Shown piece by piece: positions 12,701-24,910 of a DNA stretch of 64,000 nt; position 1 is the stretch's first letter; every line of letters starts with the position of its first letter. Both the position numbers and the translations under genes were made by a program. A model generated the notes under the pieces. The model made no database searches, had not been told where the DNA came from, and saw nothing but the letters and a program-made list of their open reading frames with translations. This stretch comes from Ridgeia piscesae (lineage: Eukaryota; Annelida; Polychaeta; Sabellida; Siboglinidae): assembly GCA_025642075.2 (NCBI GenBank), contig JAODUO010000479.1, forward strand, positions 132,001 through 196,000. Reading direction: 5' to 3'.

Positions 12701-15700
12701 AGTTCCTCCTCTAGGACGAAGCATCTCTGCTTCACCTGGACAAAGTATGTTTTATGTTTATGTTTTCCAAAGTTTTCACACTGCACGAATATTGACAAAT
12801 TTAGAAGCACCGCCATCCTTAATTATGTCTTTTTTTTCTGTACATATTTTATTGTCCAATGAGAAGAAAACGGTTTGTAATATAGAGCTTATTTTTAAAT
12901 GTATTTTTTTATCATTTATTTGTAATCTCCAACAAAAACAAAAATTTGGGCCAATAAATTCTGCTTTGATGTTCAAACCATTATTATTTTACACATATGT
13001 TCTGCTGATTGTCCAGAGAAGTGTAACGAGAATGCTACATTCAAAATATTATTCGAATTGAGAAATTACTCTGACAGATATTTTCATGTTCACGCGAACG
13101 GCATAACTAACTAAAAGGGAATCAAAAATCAGTTTATTTTAGGTTCGTAGTCTCCAGTTTCATTTATCACATTCAAGGTGTGCACCAACTTGATACATAC
13201 CTGTTTGTTGAGACTCAGCATTTGACAGACCATGTCTCTGGAGTATGGCTGTTCCAAGACGTACCTCAGCAGAGCAATCTGAGGCTCACACAGCTCCTGT
13301 GACAGAAGAGCAAATAAAGTAAAGTAAAGGTAAGTTTTTATATAGTGCAGTATCCAATCCTTAGGACTGCTCAAAGCGCTTTTACACTTTACTTCCCCGG
13401 CAGACCTGTTCAATCAAATACTTCTCTGGGAAGCATTCAGGCACATGCTACAACTAATGTGCAAAAGGCTGCCCGTACACATAGTCACCACTGTCTACAG
13501 CCAGGTACTCATTTATACAGCTGAGTGAACTGGAGCAATGTTGAGTGAAAAAAAGTGCCCAGCACAGAATTCGAACCCGGGTTCTCTTAGTCGAGAGTCC
13601 GAAGCTCTACCCGTGAGTCATTGCACTCTACAATACACACTGTATACTGAATGGTTTTATTTAAGCCGCAATGTACATAAATGTATAAAAAAGATAATAA
13701 TAAATATATAAAACAAATAATAGATCAAATAAAAAACCTTGCACAAGATTACAGACATACATTAAATAATAAAATGTATATAAACATATATAATAAATGA
13801 CATTACTAGTGTGTCGTGACAACTGTTGAGGTCTAAACCAACATTTCCCACATGTTTGAGCAACTTTGTGTTATGTTTTTGTCATAAGAAAAACATTTCT
13901 GGCCTAAATTCAACGAGATATTATACATTTTTAGCATCCATTTTGAAGGCTTGACAGACCTTGTTGCCTGGCAACAGATCACATGACAGATAAATCAGAA
14001 CTAAAGGTACAACATCTGATGGGGAAATGCAGGAATTGGGATATTCAACACTAACTTGTCATGGAGGGCAGAAACGCAGGGAATTAGGGATCGACACTCA
14101 CCTTGTCATAGGGAAGAGGTCCGTTGAGTGGGAATCGCAGGGAATTAGGGTTCAGCTGCCAGACATTAGCATTGGAGCTGGAATGACCCACAATGGGCAG
14201 CAGTTTGCAGCGGCCTGGAAAAAGGGAGAGAAGGCCACATTACAAATTATACCCGTCACCCATTCAACGGCTTATATACCGTGTATTATTAGATTGCCCA
14301 ATCCTACTTCCTGTCCACATTCCTGGCAGCAAAAATTAACCTGATATGCTTGTTATAAACTGTCTCGTTTTGTAGTATCTTGTCCACAAAGAGGACCTCA
14401 GAGTATGATAGTTTACAAAACAAGTTACACTACACATCATGGTTGATGGGTCTGTCTATTCATAACATCTCCAGGAAGTATTCAGCCATTCAGTGCATGT
14501 AGGCTATCCCTTCATATGTATCCCCATTGTACATAACCAGGTGGTTATCTACACTGCCGAGTTAATTGAATTAGTATGGAATGGAAACAAAAACATAAGA
14601 ATCAAACAGCAAAAAGTGGAGTGTGTATGGTAACCATGGCAACTCACCTGCCACAGTGACTAAACTTGCAGCGAAGCGGAAAGTCTGAACAAAATCTGCC
14701 AGCAGCTGACCCAGTTTCTGAAACAAACTCAACAATCATTACCCCATAACACCATCGACAGAACCAATTTTTATTTAGACATTCGATAATGCGTAATTCA
14801 GCATGACTTAAGTTATGCAATTGTTCCTAATTATTCTGATACTGTCATACAGTAAATAATCCATAGTTTCATATCTACAATGTTCAAAATTTATGTCACA
14901 TTCGGTTAGTTTTGGACATACGCATATGAAGAGCAGGAATGGTTTATTAATCAATCATATTAACAAAAAATCATGAAAGTTGGTTTTGTGATTGATTACC
15001 CAGTGTTTGTCCTCCACCGACATCTTGGTGATCTCATTGACCGCGAAGTAACTGGGCAGCAAACAGGTGTTACGGTCAAGAACATACTTGACCACCTTGG
15101 GAAAAAACAAACTAAATTATCATTTCAGTATAACCAAGACTGCATTTGTATGTTTCTGTATATGTTCATGGTTCATGTAACACAATTACATGCCAGAATT
15201 GTTTTTTTTATTCTCTTTGATTAAATGTCAAAGTGGGAACAATATTAATCAGTTGGTCACACTCACAGTATTATGATTCTGTTCAGCAAATGTTGCGAGG
15301 TTTGTTTATCAGTTGGGGACATTTCATGTAACTTCTCAAATATTTGTCATGACAACTCTCATGTGTGTACAGTTGTACAGTGTCATTAGGATAAATGGCA
15401 GTTTTGTAAGTAGATATGACGACCGAATGATCACAACAGGCTTACACAAATTTGGTTCCATATAACATTTGACTCATTGTGAAGTGAATTACCAGCTGTT
15501 TAATTGTTAACCTTATATTTCTATCAATTTTTCCTATTTTTTATTAGCACATTGTTGGTTTCAATTCAGGCTTACACTTTGTGTTATGATGACCTGGTGA
15601 ATGTTTCATGCAACAGTTATAAGTAGCGGGGGCCTTAAGATAAATTAATGACATACAGATCATCACTAATTTGCAGATCTTAAATATGCCATAATAAAAG

Positions 15701-18700
15701 TACACAAGCCTTAACTAACTGTTATATTACTCTTAGCAACTGAAGCAGTAGGAGCCTACTCTTTTTACTCATCATGGAACTTTAGCTAAACCAGAAATAC
15801 ACAAATCATCACTACACCCTATAAAGAAATTCATGTAAATGCCTATGTGTACACAGAAGAATTAATACTTTTGAAATTAGTAATCATTCACACTGCCTTC
15901 TAACACCCGGTCAGAAGAGGAGACATCTTACGTACGTCGTACACGGCTTCCACCAGTGACAGCGTATGGATATTGTCACTGTTTGGAATTCCTTGAGCTT
16001 TCTCCAACATAAGTCGCAGCAGATCGCGACAACCCTACACCCAATACAAACACCAGCAATCAACTTATGTATCACAACAGTTGAAGATATATTTGAATCA
16101 TGGCAAATATTTAATGGAGTGAGTATACTACAGCAGTTTGGAGCCACATAAAATAACATGTATGAAAAACATAACATACCAGTATTGGCAAATTGTTAGG
16201 ATGTCCAAAAATAAACAAAGTCAAAATATGCATTCACTACTGCTTAGTTAATTACTGAACATGTTTTATACACTTATCCAGGGTGGATCATATCTGCTGA
16301 TAGCCTGTCAGCTGACACTTACACAACCTTGTGCACATGGGAACAACATTTTTGTTCTGCGGGCCCACTTCTCTCTAATACCATAATGTATCAATGAAAG
16401 TTCCTATTGTATTTCTTTTTATGTGTTACATTTAGTGTTCTTACTTCAGAAGTCTTACGGAGAGATACTTATGTAATTACAACGTACAACTTGTAAAATA
16501 CCCATTCTGTCCTGAAATAAGCATATTTAAATTTTACATGATTCCGCACCAATTTACTTCTCACATGAAACCATGTTTTATACTGGTACAAGGCAATGCA
16601 TACATATATGGGTGAGAATAAAATTAATGGATGTGTGTGAATGCACTGTGTAGTGTGTACTAACCTTGTAGTCCACTCCGCCTATGATCCTACGCACAAG
16701 CTTGAATGTGAGACACCATTTATCAGCCACTTTGTACGTCAGCTTCTCACTCGTCATCAGTGCATCACATATCATTCTGCACAAGAGAGCTTTTCACTCG
16801 TCATCAGTGCATCACATATCATTCTGCACAAGAGAGCTTTTCACTCGTCATCAGTGCATCACATATAATTCTGCACAAGAGAGCTTCTCACTCGTCATCA
16901 GTGCATCACATATCATTCTGCACAAGAGAGCTTTTCACTCGTCATCAGTGCATCACATATAATTCTGCACAAGAGAGCTTTTCACTCGTCATCAGTGCAT
17001 CACATATCATTCTGCACAAGAGAGCTTTTCACTCGTCATCAGTGCATCACATATCATTCTGCACAAGAGAGCTTTTCACTCGTCATCAGTGCATCACATA
17101 TCATTCTGCACAAGAGAGCTTTTCACTCGTCACCAGTGCATCACATATCATTCTGCACAAGAGAGCTTTTCACTCGTCACCAGTGCATCACATATAATTC
17201 TGCACAAGAGAGCTTTTCACTCGTCACCAGTGCATCACATATAATTCTGCACAAGAGAGCTTTTCACTCGTCACCAGTGCATCACATATAATTCTGCACA
17301 AGAGAGCTTTTCACTCGTCATCAGTGCATCACATATCATTCTGCACAAGAGAGCTTTTCACTCGTCATCAGTGCATCACATATAATTCTGCACAAGAGAG
17401 CTTCTCACTCGTCACCAGTGCATCACATATAATTCTGCACAAGAGAGCTTTTCACTCGTCATCAGTGCATCACATATAATTCTGCACAAGAGAGCTTCTC
17501 ACTCGTCACCAGTGCATCACATATCATTCTGCACAAGAGAGCTTTTCACTCGTCATCAGTGCATCACATATCATTCTGCACAAGAGAGCTTTTCACTCGT
17601 CATCAGTGCATCACATATAATTCTGCACAAGAGAGCTTCTCACTCGTCACCAGTGCATCACATATCATTCTGCACAAGAGAGCTTTTCACTCGTCACCAG
17701 TGCATCACATATAATTCTGCACAAGAGAGCTTTTCACTCGTCATCAGTGCATCACATATCATTCTGCACAAGAGAGCTTTTCACTCGTCATCAGTGCATC
17801 ACATATCATTCTGCACAAGAGAGCTTTTCACTCGTCATCAGTGCATCACATATCATTCTGCACAAGAGAGCTTTTCACTCGTCATCAGTGCATCACATAT
17901 AATTCTGCACAAGAGAGCTTCTCACTCGTCACCAGTGCATCACATATCATTCTGCACAAGAGAGCTTTTCACTCGTCACCAGTGCATCACATATAATTCT
18001 GCACAAGAGAGCTTTTCACTCGTCACCAGTGCATCACATATAATTCTGCACAAGAGAGCTTTTCACTCGTCACCAGTGCATCACATATCATTCTGCACAA
18101 GAGAGCTTTTCACTCGTCACCAGTGCATCACATATAATTCTGCACAAGAGAGCTTTTCACTCGTCATCAGTGCATCACATATCATTCTGCACAAGAGAGC
18201 TTTTCACTCGTCACCAGTGCATCACATATAATTCTGCACAAGAGAGCTTTTCACTCGTCATCAGTGCATCACATATCATTCTGCACAAGAGAGCTTTTCA
18301 CTCGTCATCAGTGCATCACATATCATTCTGCACAAGAGAGCTTTTCACTCGTCATCAGTGCATCACATATCATTCTGCACAAGAGAGCTTTTCACTCGTC
18401 ATCAGTGCATCACATATAATTCTGCACAAGAGAGCTTCTCACTCGTCACCAGTGCATCACATATCATTCTGCACAAGAGAGCTTTTCACTCGTCACCAGT
18501 GCATCACATATAATTCTGCACAAGAGAGCTTTTCACTCGTCATCAGTGCATCACATATCATTCTGCACAAGAGAGCTTTTCACTCGTCATCAGTGCATCA
18601 CATATAATTCTGCACAAGAGAGCTTCTCACTCGTCATCAGTGCATCACATATCATTCTGCACAAGAGAGCTTTTCACTCGTCATCAGTGCATCACATATA

Positions 18701-21700
18701 ATTCTGCACAAGAGAGCTTCTCACTCGTCACCAGTGCATCACATATCATTCTGCACAAGAGAGCTTTTCACTCGTCACCAGTGCATCACATATAATTCTG
18801 CACAAGAGAGCTTTTCACTCGTCATCAGTGCATCACATATCATTCTGCACAAGAGAGCTTTTCACTCGTCACCAGTGCATCACATATCATTCTGCACAAG
18901 AGAGCTTTTCACTCGTCACCAGTGCATCACATATCATTCTGCACAAGAGAGCTTTTCACTCGTCATCAGTGCATCACATATAATTCTGCACAAGAGAGCT
19001 TTTCACTCGTCACCAGTGCATCACATATCATTCTGCACAAGAGAGCTTTTCACTCGTCACCAGTGCATCACATATAATTCTGCACAAGAGAGCTTTTCAC
19101 TCGTCATCAGTGCATCACATATAATTCTGCACAAGAGAGCTTTTCACTCGTCATCAGTGCATCACATATAATTCTGCACAAGAGAGCTTTTCACTCGTCA
19201 TCAGTGCATCACATATCATTCTGCACAAGAGAGCTTTTCACTCGTCATCAGTGCATCACATATCATTCTGCACAAGAGAGCTTTTCACTCGTCATCAGTG
19301 CATCACATATCATTCTGCACGAGAGCTTTTCACTCGTCATCAGTGCATCACATATAATTCTGCACAAGAGAGCTTTTCACTCGTCATCAGTGCATCACAT
19401 ATAATTCTGCACAAGAGAGCTTTTCACTCGTCACCAGTGCATCACATATAATTCTGCACAAGAGAGCTTTTCACCCGTCATCAGTGCATCACATATCATT
19501 CTGCACAAGAGAGCTTTTCACCCGTCATCAGTGCATCACATATCATTCTGCACAAGAGAGCTTTTCACTCGTCATCAGTGCATCACATATCATTCTGCAC
19601 AAGAGAGCTTTTCACTCGTCATCAGTGCATCACATATAATTCTGCACAAGAGAGCTTTTCACTCGTCATCAGTGCATCACATATCATTCTGCACAAGAGA
19701 GCTTTTCACTCGTCATCAGTGCATCACATATCATTCTGCACAAGAGAGCTTTTCACTCGTCATCAGTGCATCACATATAATTCTGCACAAGAGAGCTTTT
19801 CACTCGTCATCAGTGCATCACATATAATTCTGCACAAGAGAGCTTTTCACTCGTCATCAGTGCATCACATATCATTCTGCACAATAGAGCTTTTCACTCG
19901 TCATCAGTGCATCACATATAATTCTGCACAAGAGAGCTTTTCACTCGTCATCAGTGCATCACATATCATTCTGCACAAGAGCGCTTTTCACTCGTCATCA
20001 GTGCATCACATATAATTCTGCACAAGAGCGCTTTTCACTCGTCATCAGTGCATCACATATAATTCTGCACAAGAGCGCTTTTCACTCGTCATCAGTGCAT
20101 CACATATAATTCTGCACAAGAGAGCTTTTCACTCGTCACCAGTGCATCACATATAATTCTGCACAAGAGAGCTTTTCACTCGTCATCAGTGCATCACATA
20201 TAATTCTGCACAAGAGAGCTTTTCACTCGTCATCAGTGCATCACATATAATCCTGCACAAGAGAGCTTTTCACTCGTCATCAGTGCATCACATATCATTC
20301 TGCACAAGAGCGCTTTTCACTCGTCATCAGTGCATCACATATAATTCTGCACAAGAGAGCTTTTCACTCGTCATCAGTGCATCACATATAATTCTGCACA
20401 AGAGAGCTTTTCACTCGTCATCAGTGCATCACATATAATTCTGCACAAGAGCGCTTTTCACTCGTCATCAGTGCATCACATATAATTCTGCACAAGAGCG
20501 CTTTTCACTCGTCATCAGTGCATCACATATAATTCTGCACAAGAGAGCTTTTCACTCGTCACCAGTGCATCACATATAATTCTGCACAAGAGAGCTTTTC
20601 ACTCGTCATCAGTGCATCACATATAATTCTGCACAAGAGAGCTTTTCACTCGTCATCAGTGCATCACATATCATTCTGCACAAGAGCGCTTTTCACTCGT
20701 CATCAGTGCATCACATATCATTCTGCACAAGAGCGCTTTTCACTCGTCATCAGTGCATCACATATAATTCTGCACAAGAGAGCTTTTCACTCGTCATCAG
20801 TGCATCACATATCATTCTGCACAAGAGAGCTTTTCACTCGTCATCAGTGCATCACATATCATTCTGCACAAGAGAGCTTTTCACTCGTCATCAGTGCATC
20901 ACATATCATTCTGCACAAGAGAGCTTTTCACTCGTCATCAGTGCATCACATATCATTCTGCACAAGAGAGCTTTTCACTCGTCATCAGTGCATCACATAT
21001 CATTCTGCACGAGAGCTTTTCACTCGTCATCAGTGCATCACATATAATTCTGCACAAGAGAGCTTTTCACTCGTCATCAGTGCATCACATATAATTCTGC
21101 ACAAGAGAGCTTTTCACTCGTCACCAGTGCATCACATATAATTCTGCACAAGAGAGCTTTTCACCCGTCATCAGTGCATCACATATCATTCTGCACAAGA
21201 GAGCTTTTCACCCGTCATCAGTGCATCACATATCATTCTGCACAAGAGAGCTTTTCACTCGTCATCAGTGCATCACATATCATTCTGCACAAGAGAGCTT
21301 TTCACTCGTCATCAGTGCATCACATATAATCCTGCACAAGAGAGCTTTTCACTCGTCATCAGTGCATCACATATAATTCTGCACAAGAGAGCTTTTCACT
21401 CGTCATCAGTGCATCACATATAATCCTGCACAAGAGAGCTTTTCACTCGTCATCAGTGCATCACATATCATTCTGCACAAGAGAGCTTTTCACTCGTCAT
21501 CAGTGCATCACATATAATTCTGCACAAGAGAGCTTTTCACTCGTCATCAGTGCATCACATATAATTCTGCACAAGAGAGCTTTTCACTCGTCATCAGTGC
21601 ATCACATATAATCCTGCACAAGAGAGCTTTTCACTCGTCATCAGTGCATCACATACAATCCTGCACAAGAGAGCTTTTCACTCGTCATCAGTGCATCACA

Positions 21701-24307
21701 TATCATTCTGCACAAGAGAGCTTTTCACTCGTCATCAGTGCATCACATATCATTCTGCACAAGAGAGCTTTTCACTCGTCATCAGTGCATCACATATCAT
21801 TCTGCACAAGAGAGCTTTTCACTCGTCATCAGTGCATCACATATAATTCTGCACAAGAGAGCTTTTCACTCGTCACCAGTGCATCACATATAATTCTGCA
21901 CAAGAGAGCTTTTCACTCGTCATCAGTGCATCACATATAATTCTGCACAAGAGAGCTTTTCACTCTTCACCAGTGCATCACATATAATTCTGCACAAGAG
22001 AGCTTTTCACTCGTCACCAGTGCATCACATATAATTCTGCACAAGAGAGCTTTTCACTCATCATCAGTGCATCACATATAATTCTGCACAAGAGATAACC
22101 TTTAAAATATCACTGACATATATATAATATACATCACTAAATGAATACACAAATATTATATATATATATATGACATAATATACTATCTATTTATGTGCTG
22201 TTTGCTATTAATGACTTAGGCTTGGGCAAGGAATATATTATAAAATGCTATTTTTGACTTAAAACAACTTTTTAGCTAATAGCTAAAATAATATTAACTG
22301 TTTCCATGGACAACACATACTACAAGTACACAATTTTTTACAGAGACGTGAATGATACTTTCAGAGATTTTTCATCTTGAAAATGTAGAATTGTGTTATT
22401 TTGGCAAATTAGCACTTGACAAGAGACAATTGCTGTATTTTCACCCTGATGGTACGCGCGATGAGGCGCTCGCGCTAGCATAACAACATCTTAGCACAGG
22501 CAGCGTGTCGCCACAGGCAGATTTTTGTTGAGTAGTGGGTCATTTTGAAATGGTACTGAACGCGTTATATTTTAGGAATAAGAACGAAATTTGGCATATA
22601 AAGAGACAACATAATGACGTTTTTAAGCATATAAATTGTATTCCACAAAGGTTAACACTCCTATGTGTAAGTCACGCAGCAATATGGTATAGCCAAAAAC
22701 TAGAAACATGTTTTTTATTTGTTATTAAAAAAGGTATTTTATTAAAATAATGTTCTGCCAATTAACCACAAATTAATTTTGCCACATAACACAATGTAGA
22801 CTATCATTGGATTGAAAAAAAACAATAACAATTACTACACCAGAAGTTTTAAAAGGCATTTCTGACAGGTGGACTCTGACCTGGCAGGGATAGTATTGGC
22901 TTCTACAAGTGACTCCAGTGTTTCAAGAAGTAGTTTTGCCTTCTTCGTGTTGGCCTGGGCGTGGAATCTTGTCACAAAACACTTCAGTGCTGCCTCCAGT
23001 GACACCTGATCACAACAAACACACTTAGTGTAGTTAATTAGTTAGTTAACTCAGGCTCACATTAAATATCGCTTTCTCTGATTTGTTTGTAAACATTGCA
23101 TAAATAAATGGTGTTTTATGTGCAAGGTAGCTTAGACACTCGCTCACATCATTGATGAAGAGAAGAGCAAGTGAGACAACATGAGTGCATGTGTGTGCGA
23201 ACTGCGAAGATGTATTGTGTGCATGCTTGTGTGTATGTGTGTGAGAGAGAGAGACCAAATGAGTGTGAGTGAGTCTCTGTAAGTGTGAGAGTGACCAAAT
23301 CAGTGAGAATTAGTAATTCTCACTATACCTCATGTACATAGACTACACAACCTTGAGAGATTTCACAATTCTGGAAAGCGTACAGTATATCATATCAGTT
23401 CATACCATCATCCACCCCCCCCAATTTAAGTGATAAAAATGGCTCTATAACTACATAGAGTAGATTAACATGTTCAACTAATGTGACTTGGTTGCACAGA
23501 TGCTGCCCACCATGGTTTCGATATCCATAATAATTTAGCATCATTATTCATTACATATTTTTTCCTAGTGACACACAGTGACGACTATAAAATGCTACAC
23601 ATTTCGAGGACTCTCTGAACTCTGCGTTCACCGCTTAGACACTTACACATGTACAGTTGTGTACAACCTACATACACCATTGCATGGTTTCTCTCACCTG
23701 AGGGACATCCACCCAGAACTTCTTCACCATGTCGACACATGACTCCTTCCTTATCCCCTGGCCTTCTTCTGTCTCAAGTAGGAACCCACAGAAAGCTTCT
23801 TCCACCGATTCTGCTTTCTGCAACAGTGTTCCATCTTGACATGCATGGTACTGAAGCCTTTTACTCGTTCACTGAGCTCACTGGATCTTTCATATACAGA
23901 CAGTGAAAGGTTGCTCATTCATAAACGTTACATGTGATGTGTATGTGTGTAAGGAACTTCTTGGTGTGTTAGAGCCTTCTGTGTAATTTGAGAAAAAGAT
24001 GGGCTGGTGGAGTACTTGGGAAAGTACTTTGGTAGGGTAGCGAAATGGGATCACGATCCGCAATTAATAGCATTTATCTAGAAATCGGCATGCATGATTT
24101 TATCATCTTTTCAGACTAGTCTATTGCTAATTGAGAATGACTGACACAGACTAAGTTGACTGAGTCCTCCAGTAAATCCACAAATTTGGCCTTTCTACAC
24201 CAAATAATAAGTGCGTGATTTACTCGCATTAGCTAAAATATTGTTGACCTCACCAACAGATCATTCACGAGTTGATTGACTTTATCATCTATAGTTGACT
24301 GCACCAT
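734..24307 (-). CDS. MED23: Mediator complex subunit 23, 5' 18 exons (gene continues past left edge)
   Basis: Mediator tail subunit that links activators to RNA polymerase II in the nucleus. Exons in order of transcription: 24307-24254, 23817-23698, 23005-22881, 16776-16665, 16034-15936, 15095-15000, 14717-14648, 14214-14102, 13296-13201, 12735-12547, 7405-7319, 6788-6586, 6004-5931, 5145-4977, 3628-3486, 2941-2767, 1383-1214, 952-734. All have AG/GT borders and compatible phases; together they give 771 codons plus one base, against about 1,370 residues in the family. Diagnostic segments, as I remember vertebrate MED23, are LTFKLVRRIIGGVDYK (exon 4), ALLRYVLEQPYSRDMVC (exon 9), QLLWQHLSSQVIFFVLFQF (exon 10), KGRDHLLWVLLQFISGSIQ (exon 11), ALVETYSRLLVYLEIESLG (exon 15) and RVQLLSHLHSLASV (exon 16). 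The start ATG at 24307 opens an 18-codon exon in phase with KAESVEEAF. No signal peptide is expected. Introns carry splice-junction-derived tandem arrays. Identity is secure; the 3' half is off-window. Confidence 0.96.
953..1190 (-). repeat. Five degenerate copies of the MED23 exon 18 acceptor region
   Basis: The real exon 18 acceptor on the minus strand is GTGTGTCAG followed by GGTACG (exon edge at 952). The adjacent upstream intron holds related strings centred at 988-997, 1033-1042, 1071-1080, 1111-1120 and 1170-1179, most reading GTGTGACAGGGT or ATGTGACAGGGT. Spacing is 38-60 bp, with T/A-rich filler. The copies include the first few exon bases. Confidence 0.75.
1517..2828 (-). repeat. 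75-bp tandem array made of MED23 exon 16 end plus its 5' splice site
   Basis: About 17 full 75-bp units plus a partial one. Read on the minus strand, each unit is the last 62 nt of exon 16 (encoding LLSHLHSLASVPQTNQNQLHL) followed by 13 nt of intron, GTGAGTTTGTCTT. The first unit (2828-2767) is the genuine exon end. The others lie in the intron between exons 16 and 17. Most keep GTGAGT; some have decayed to GTGAAT, GTGACT or GTGGAT. One 1-bp insertion occurs near 1727. Read-through past the first donor meets TGA immediately. Confidence 0.95.
3640..4826 (-). repeat. 25-bp tandem array next to the MED23 exon 15 acceptor
   Basis: About 47 units of 25 bp in the intron between exons 14 and 15. 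Next to exon 15 the minus-strand unit reads TTGACCATGTGTTGATGGTCAG, resembling the real acceptor run-up (TTGACCATGTGTTGTTGTGTCCAG). From about 3840 onward the unit becomes homogenised as ATTAACCATGTGTTGATGG followed by TAAGT or TAAGA, so many junctions now read GGTAAGT, a strong donor-like string, in place of an acceptor AG. Confidence 0.9.
5146..8351 (-). other. MED23 introns around exons 11-13
   Basis: Apart from exons 13 (5931-6004), 12 (6586-6788) and 11 (7319-7405), this stretch is AT-rich intron. I see no repeat, SINE or RNA gene in it. Confidence 0.55.
8352..12573 (-). repeat. 39-bp tandem array made of MED23 exon 10 end plus its 5' splice site, about 108 copies
   Basis: On the minus strand each unit is the last 27 nt of exon 10 (encoding DMVLGLYNK) followed by 12 nt of intron, GTGGGTGGTCTA. 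The genuine junction is at 12547; the rest fills the intron between exons 10 and 11. Three sub-families are visible: a CAGACCC type at both flanks, a TCGACCC type from about 9480 to 11570, and a 38-bp GGCCACC variant that recurs at multiples of 39 minus 1 (spacings 233, 233, 233, 350, 584, 194, 194, 233, 116), a higher-order structure. The long open frames on both strands are consequences of a 13-codon period. Confidence 0.95.
13304..13625 (-). mobile_element. tRNA-derived SINE in MED23 intron 8
   Basis: On the minus strand there is a pol III-like A box region (TGACTCACGGGTAGAGC, 13620-13604) and a B box (GGTTCGAAT, 13577-13569) preceded by CCCG, arranged as in a tRNA but without a full cloverleaf. 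The body is about 300 bp, and the 3' tail carries AAAGCGCTTT-type sequence and a short T-rich/TTTAC tail (complement of 13310-13331). The family is not identified. It is a SINE, not a functional tRNA gene. Confidence 0.65.
14020..14101 (-). repeat. Two decayed copies of the MED23 exon 8 end and donor
   Basis: Immediately downstream of the exon 8 donor (exon edge 14102, GACAAG then GTGAGTGTCGAT), the intron repeats CCTAATTCCCTGCG followed by ATGACAAG and a damaged donor TTAGTG (about 14050-14090). A further copy, CCAATTCCTGCATTTCCCC, sits at about 14020-14045. The middle copy lacks about 13 nt of the exon segment. This looks like a short version of the long arrays elsewhere in the gene. Confidence 0.75.
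14215..16664 (-). other. MED23 introns around exons 5-7
   Basis: Intronic apart from exons 7 (14648-14717), 6 (15000-15095) and 5 (15936-16034). For exon 5, the donor GTACGT rather than the overlapping GTAAGA was chosen because it keeps phase with exon 6. No other features recognised. Confidence 0.55.
16730..22095 (-). repeat. 47-bp tandem array made of MED23 exon 4 acceptor plus exon start, 114 copies
   Basis: On the minus strand each unit is intron end GCTCTCTTGTGCAG followed by exon 4 start AATGATATGTGATGCAC and on to GACGAGTGA. The genuine acceptor is at 16777-16779, with the exon upper edge at 16776; all others lie upstream in the intron between exons 3 and 4. From the first to the last ATTCTGCAC string is 5,307 bp; adding two 2-bp deletions gives exactly 113 intervals of 47. 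Common variants are CACC/CATC, TCATT/TAATT and GAGCGC. The array has an internal segmental duplication of about 1.69 kb. Confidence 0.96.
22096..24253 (-). other. MED23 introns 1-3 outside the array
   Basis: AT-rich intron with short TA runs near 22160 and a GTGTGT/GAGAGA patch near 23190-23290. Exons 3 (22881-23005) and 2 (23698-23817) lie inside. Nothing else is recognisable. Confidence 0.55.
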
Positions 24308-24839
24308 TTTCTTGCCGAATATTTTAGAAAAAAGATACAGGAAGTTTGCCCTAGGAGGTCGCCATTGCTGCAATGCTTACTGGGAACATTATCAAACTTT
24401 TTCTCAAGTATTTTAATGCAAATTTTTTCTTTGTGTTTCTTACATGGATTAACAGCATGCGCAGTCAACACAATGACAACATTTATTTGCATGATAAGGT
24501 TAACGGAGTCCTTAGGCCTTCGTTATGTACATTAAACTGTGCAGCGCCATCTGGTGGGTGTTTTTAGAGTTAGGGTGATTCACGACCCGGATATCCGGAC
24601 ATCAAGTTGGAACTTCGCTTCAAGTGGCTAAGTGGCTTACGCTGTTGGTAAGTAAAAATTAAAATATCCGCTTAAATGCAATGTAAAATAAATTGTTATT
24701 AAGGATAGCATACTCAGCTATTAGTATAGTATGTTCTAAACTTAAAAAGTTTAGCAGTTGGTTCATGTTTATCCTGACATTTTCAATATTGTTGCACGAA
24801 GTCGTGGTATGTTTGGCATGCTAGTTGACCTATTCAGAT

Positions 24840-24910
24840 ATGAGATAACATAATCGGCGTCTGTATGTGACGGGCCGGCGCGACAGCAGAGCCCGCGGGG
24901 TGGGTCTATT
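24840..24910. promoter_or_regulatory. GC-rich core of the MED23/light chain divergent gap
   Basis: The two start codons lie 1.2 kb apart on opposite strands (24307 and 25513). The only distinctly GC-rich patch between them is around CGGGCCGGCGCGACAGCAG and CCCGCGGGGTGGG. No TATA box with convincing spacing. It is plausibly a shared TATA-less promoter or the site of a non-coding light chain exon 1. Inferred from position and composition only. Confidence 0.35.

Noticed and set aside
8262..12816. Many long open frames of about 80-315 codons on both strands (TMSRPPTLLYRPI, GGLDIVMGLYNK types)
   Set aside because: They follow from a 39-bp (13-codon) tandem unit. Only the exon 10 part (12547-12735) is real MED23 coding sequence.
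13560..13625. tRNA-like A and B boxes
   Set aside because: No complete cloverleaf or anticodon arm, and a SINE body and tail follow; called as a SINE, not a tRNA gene.
16641..21940. Frames reading SFSLVISASHIILHKRAF and similar
   Set aside because: Translation of the 47-bp splice-acceptor array on the non-coding strand; three frames cycle because 47 is not a multiple of 3.
24289..24492. Minus-strand ORF overlapping MED23 exon 1
   Set aside because: Different frame from the MED23 N-terminus, and no similarity or splice support.
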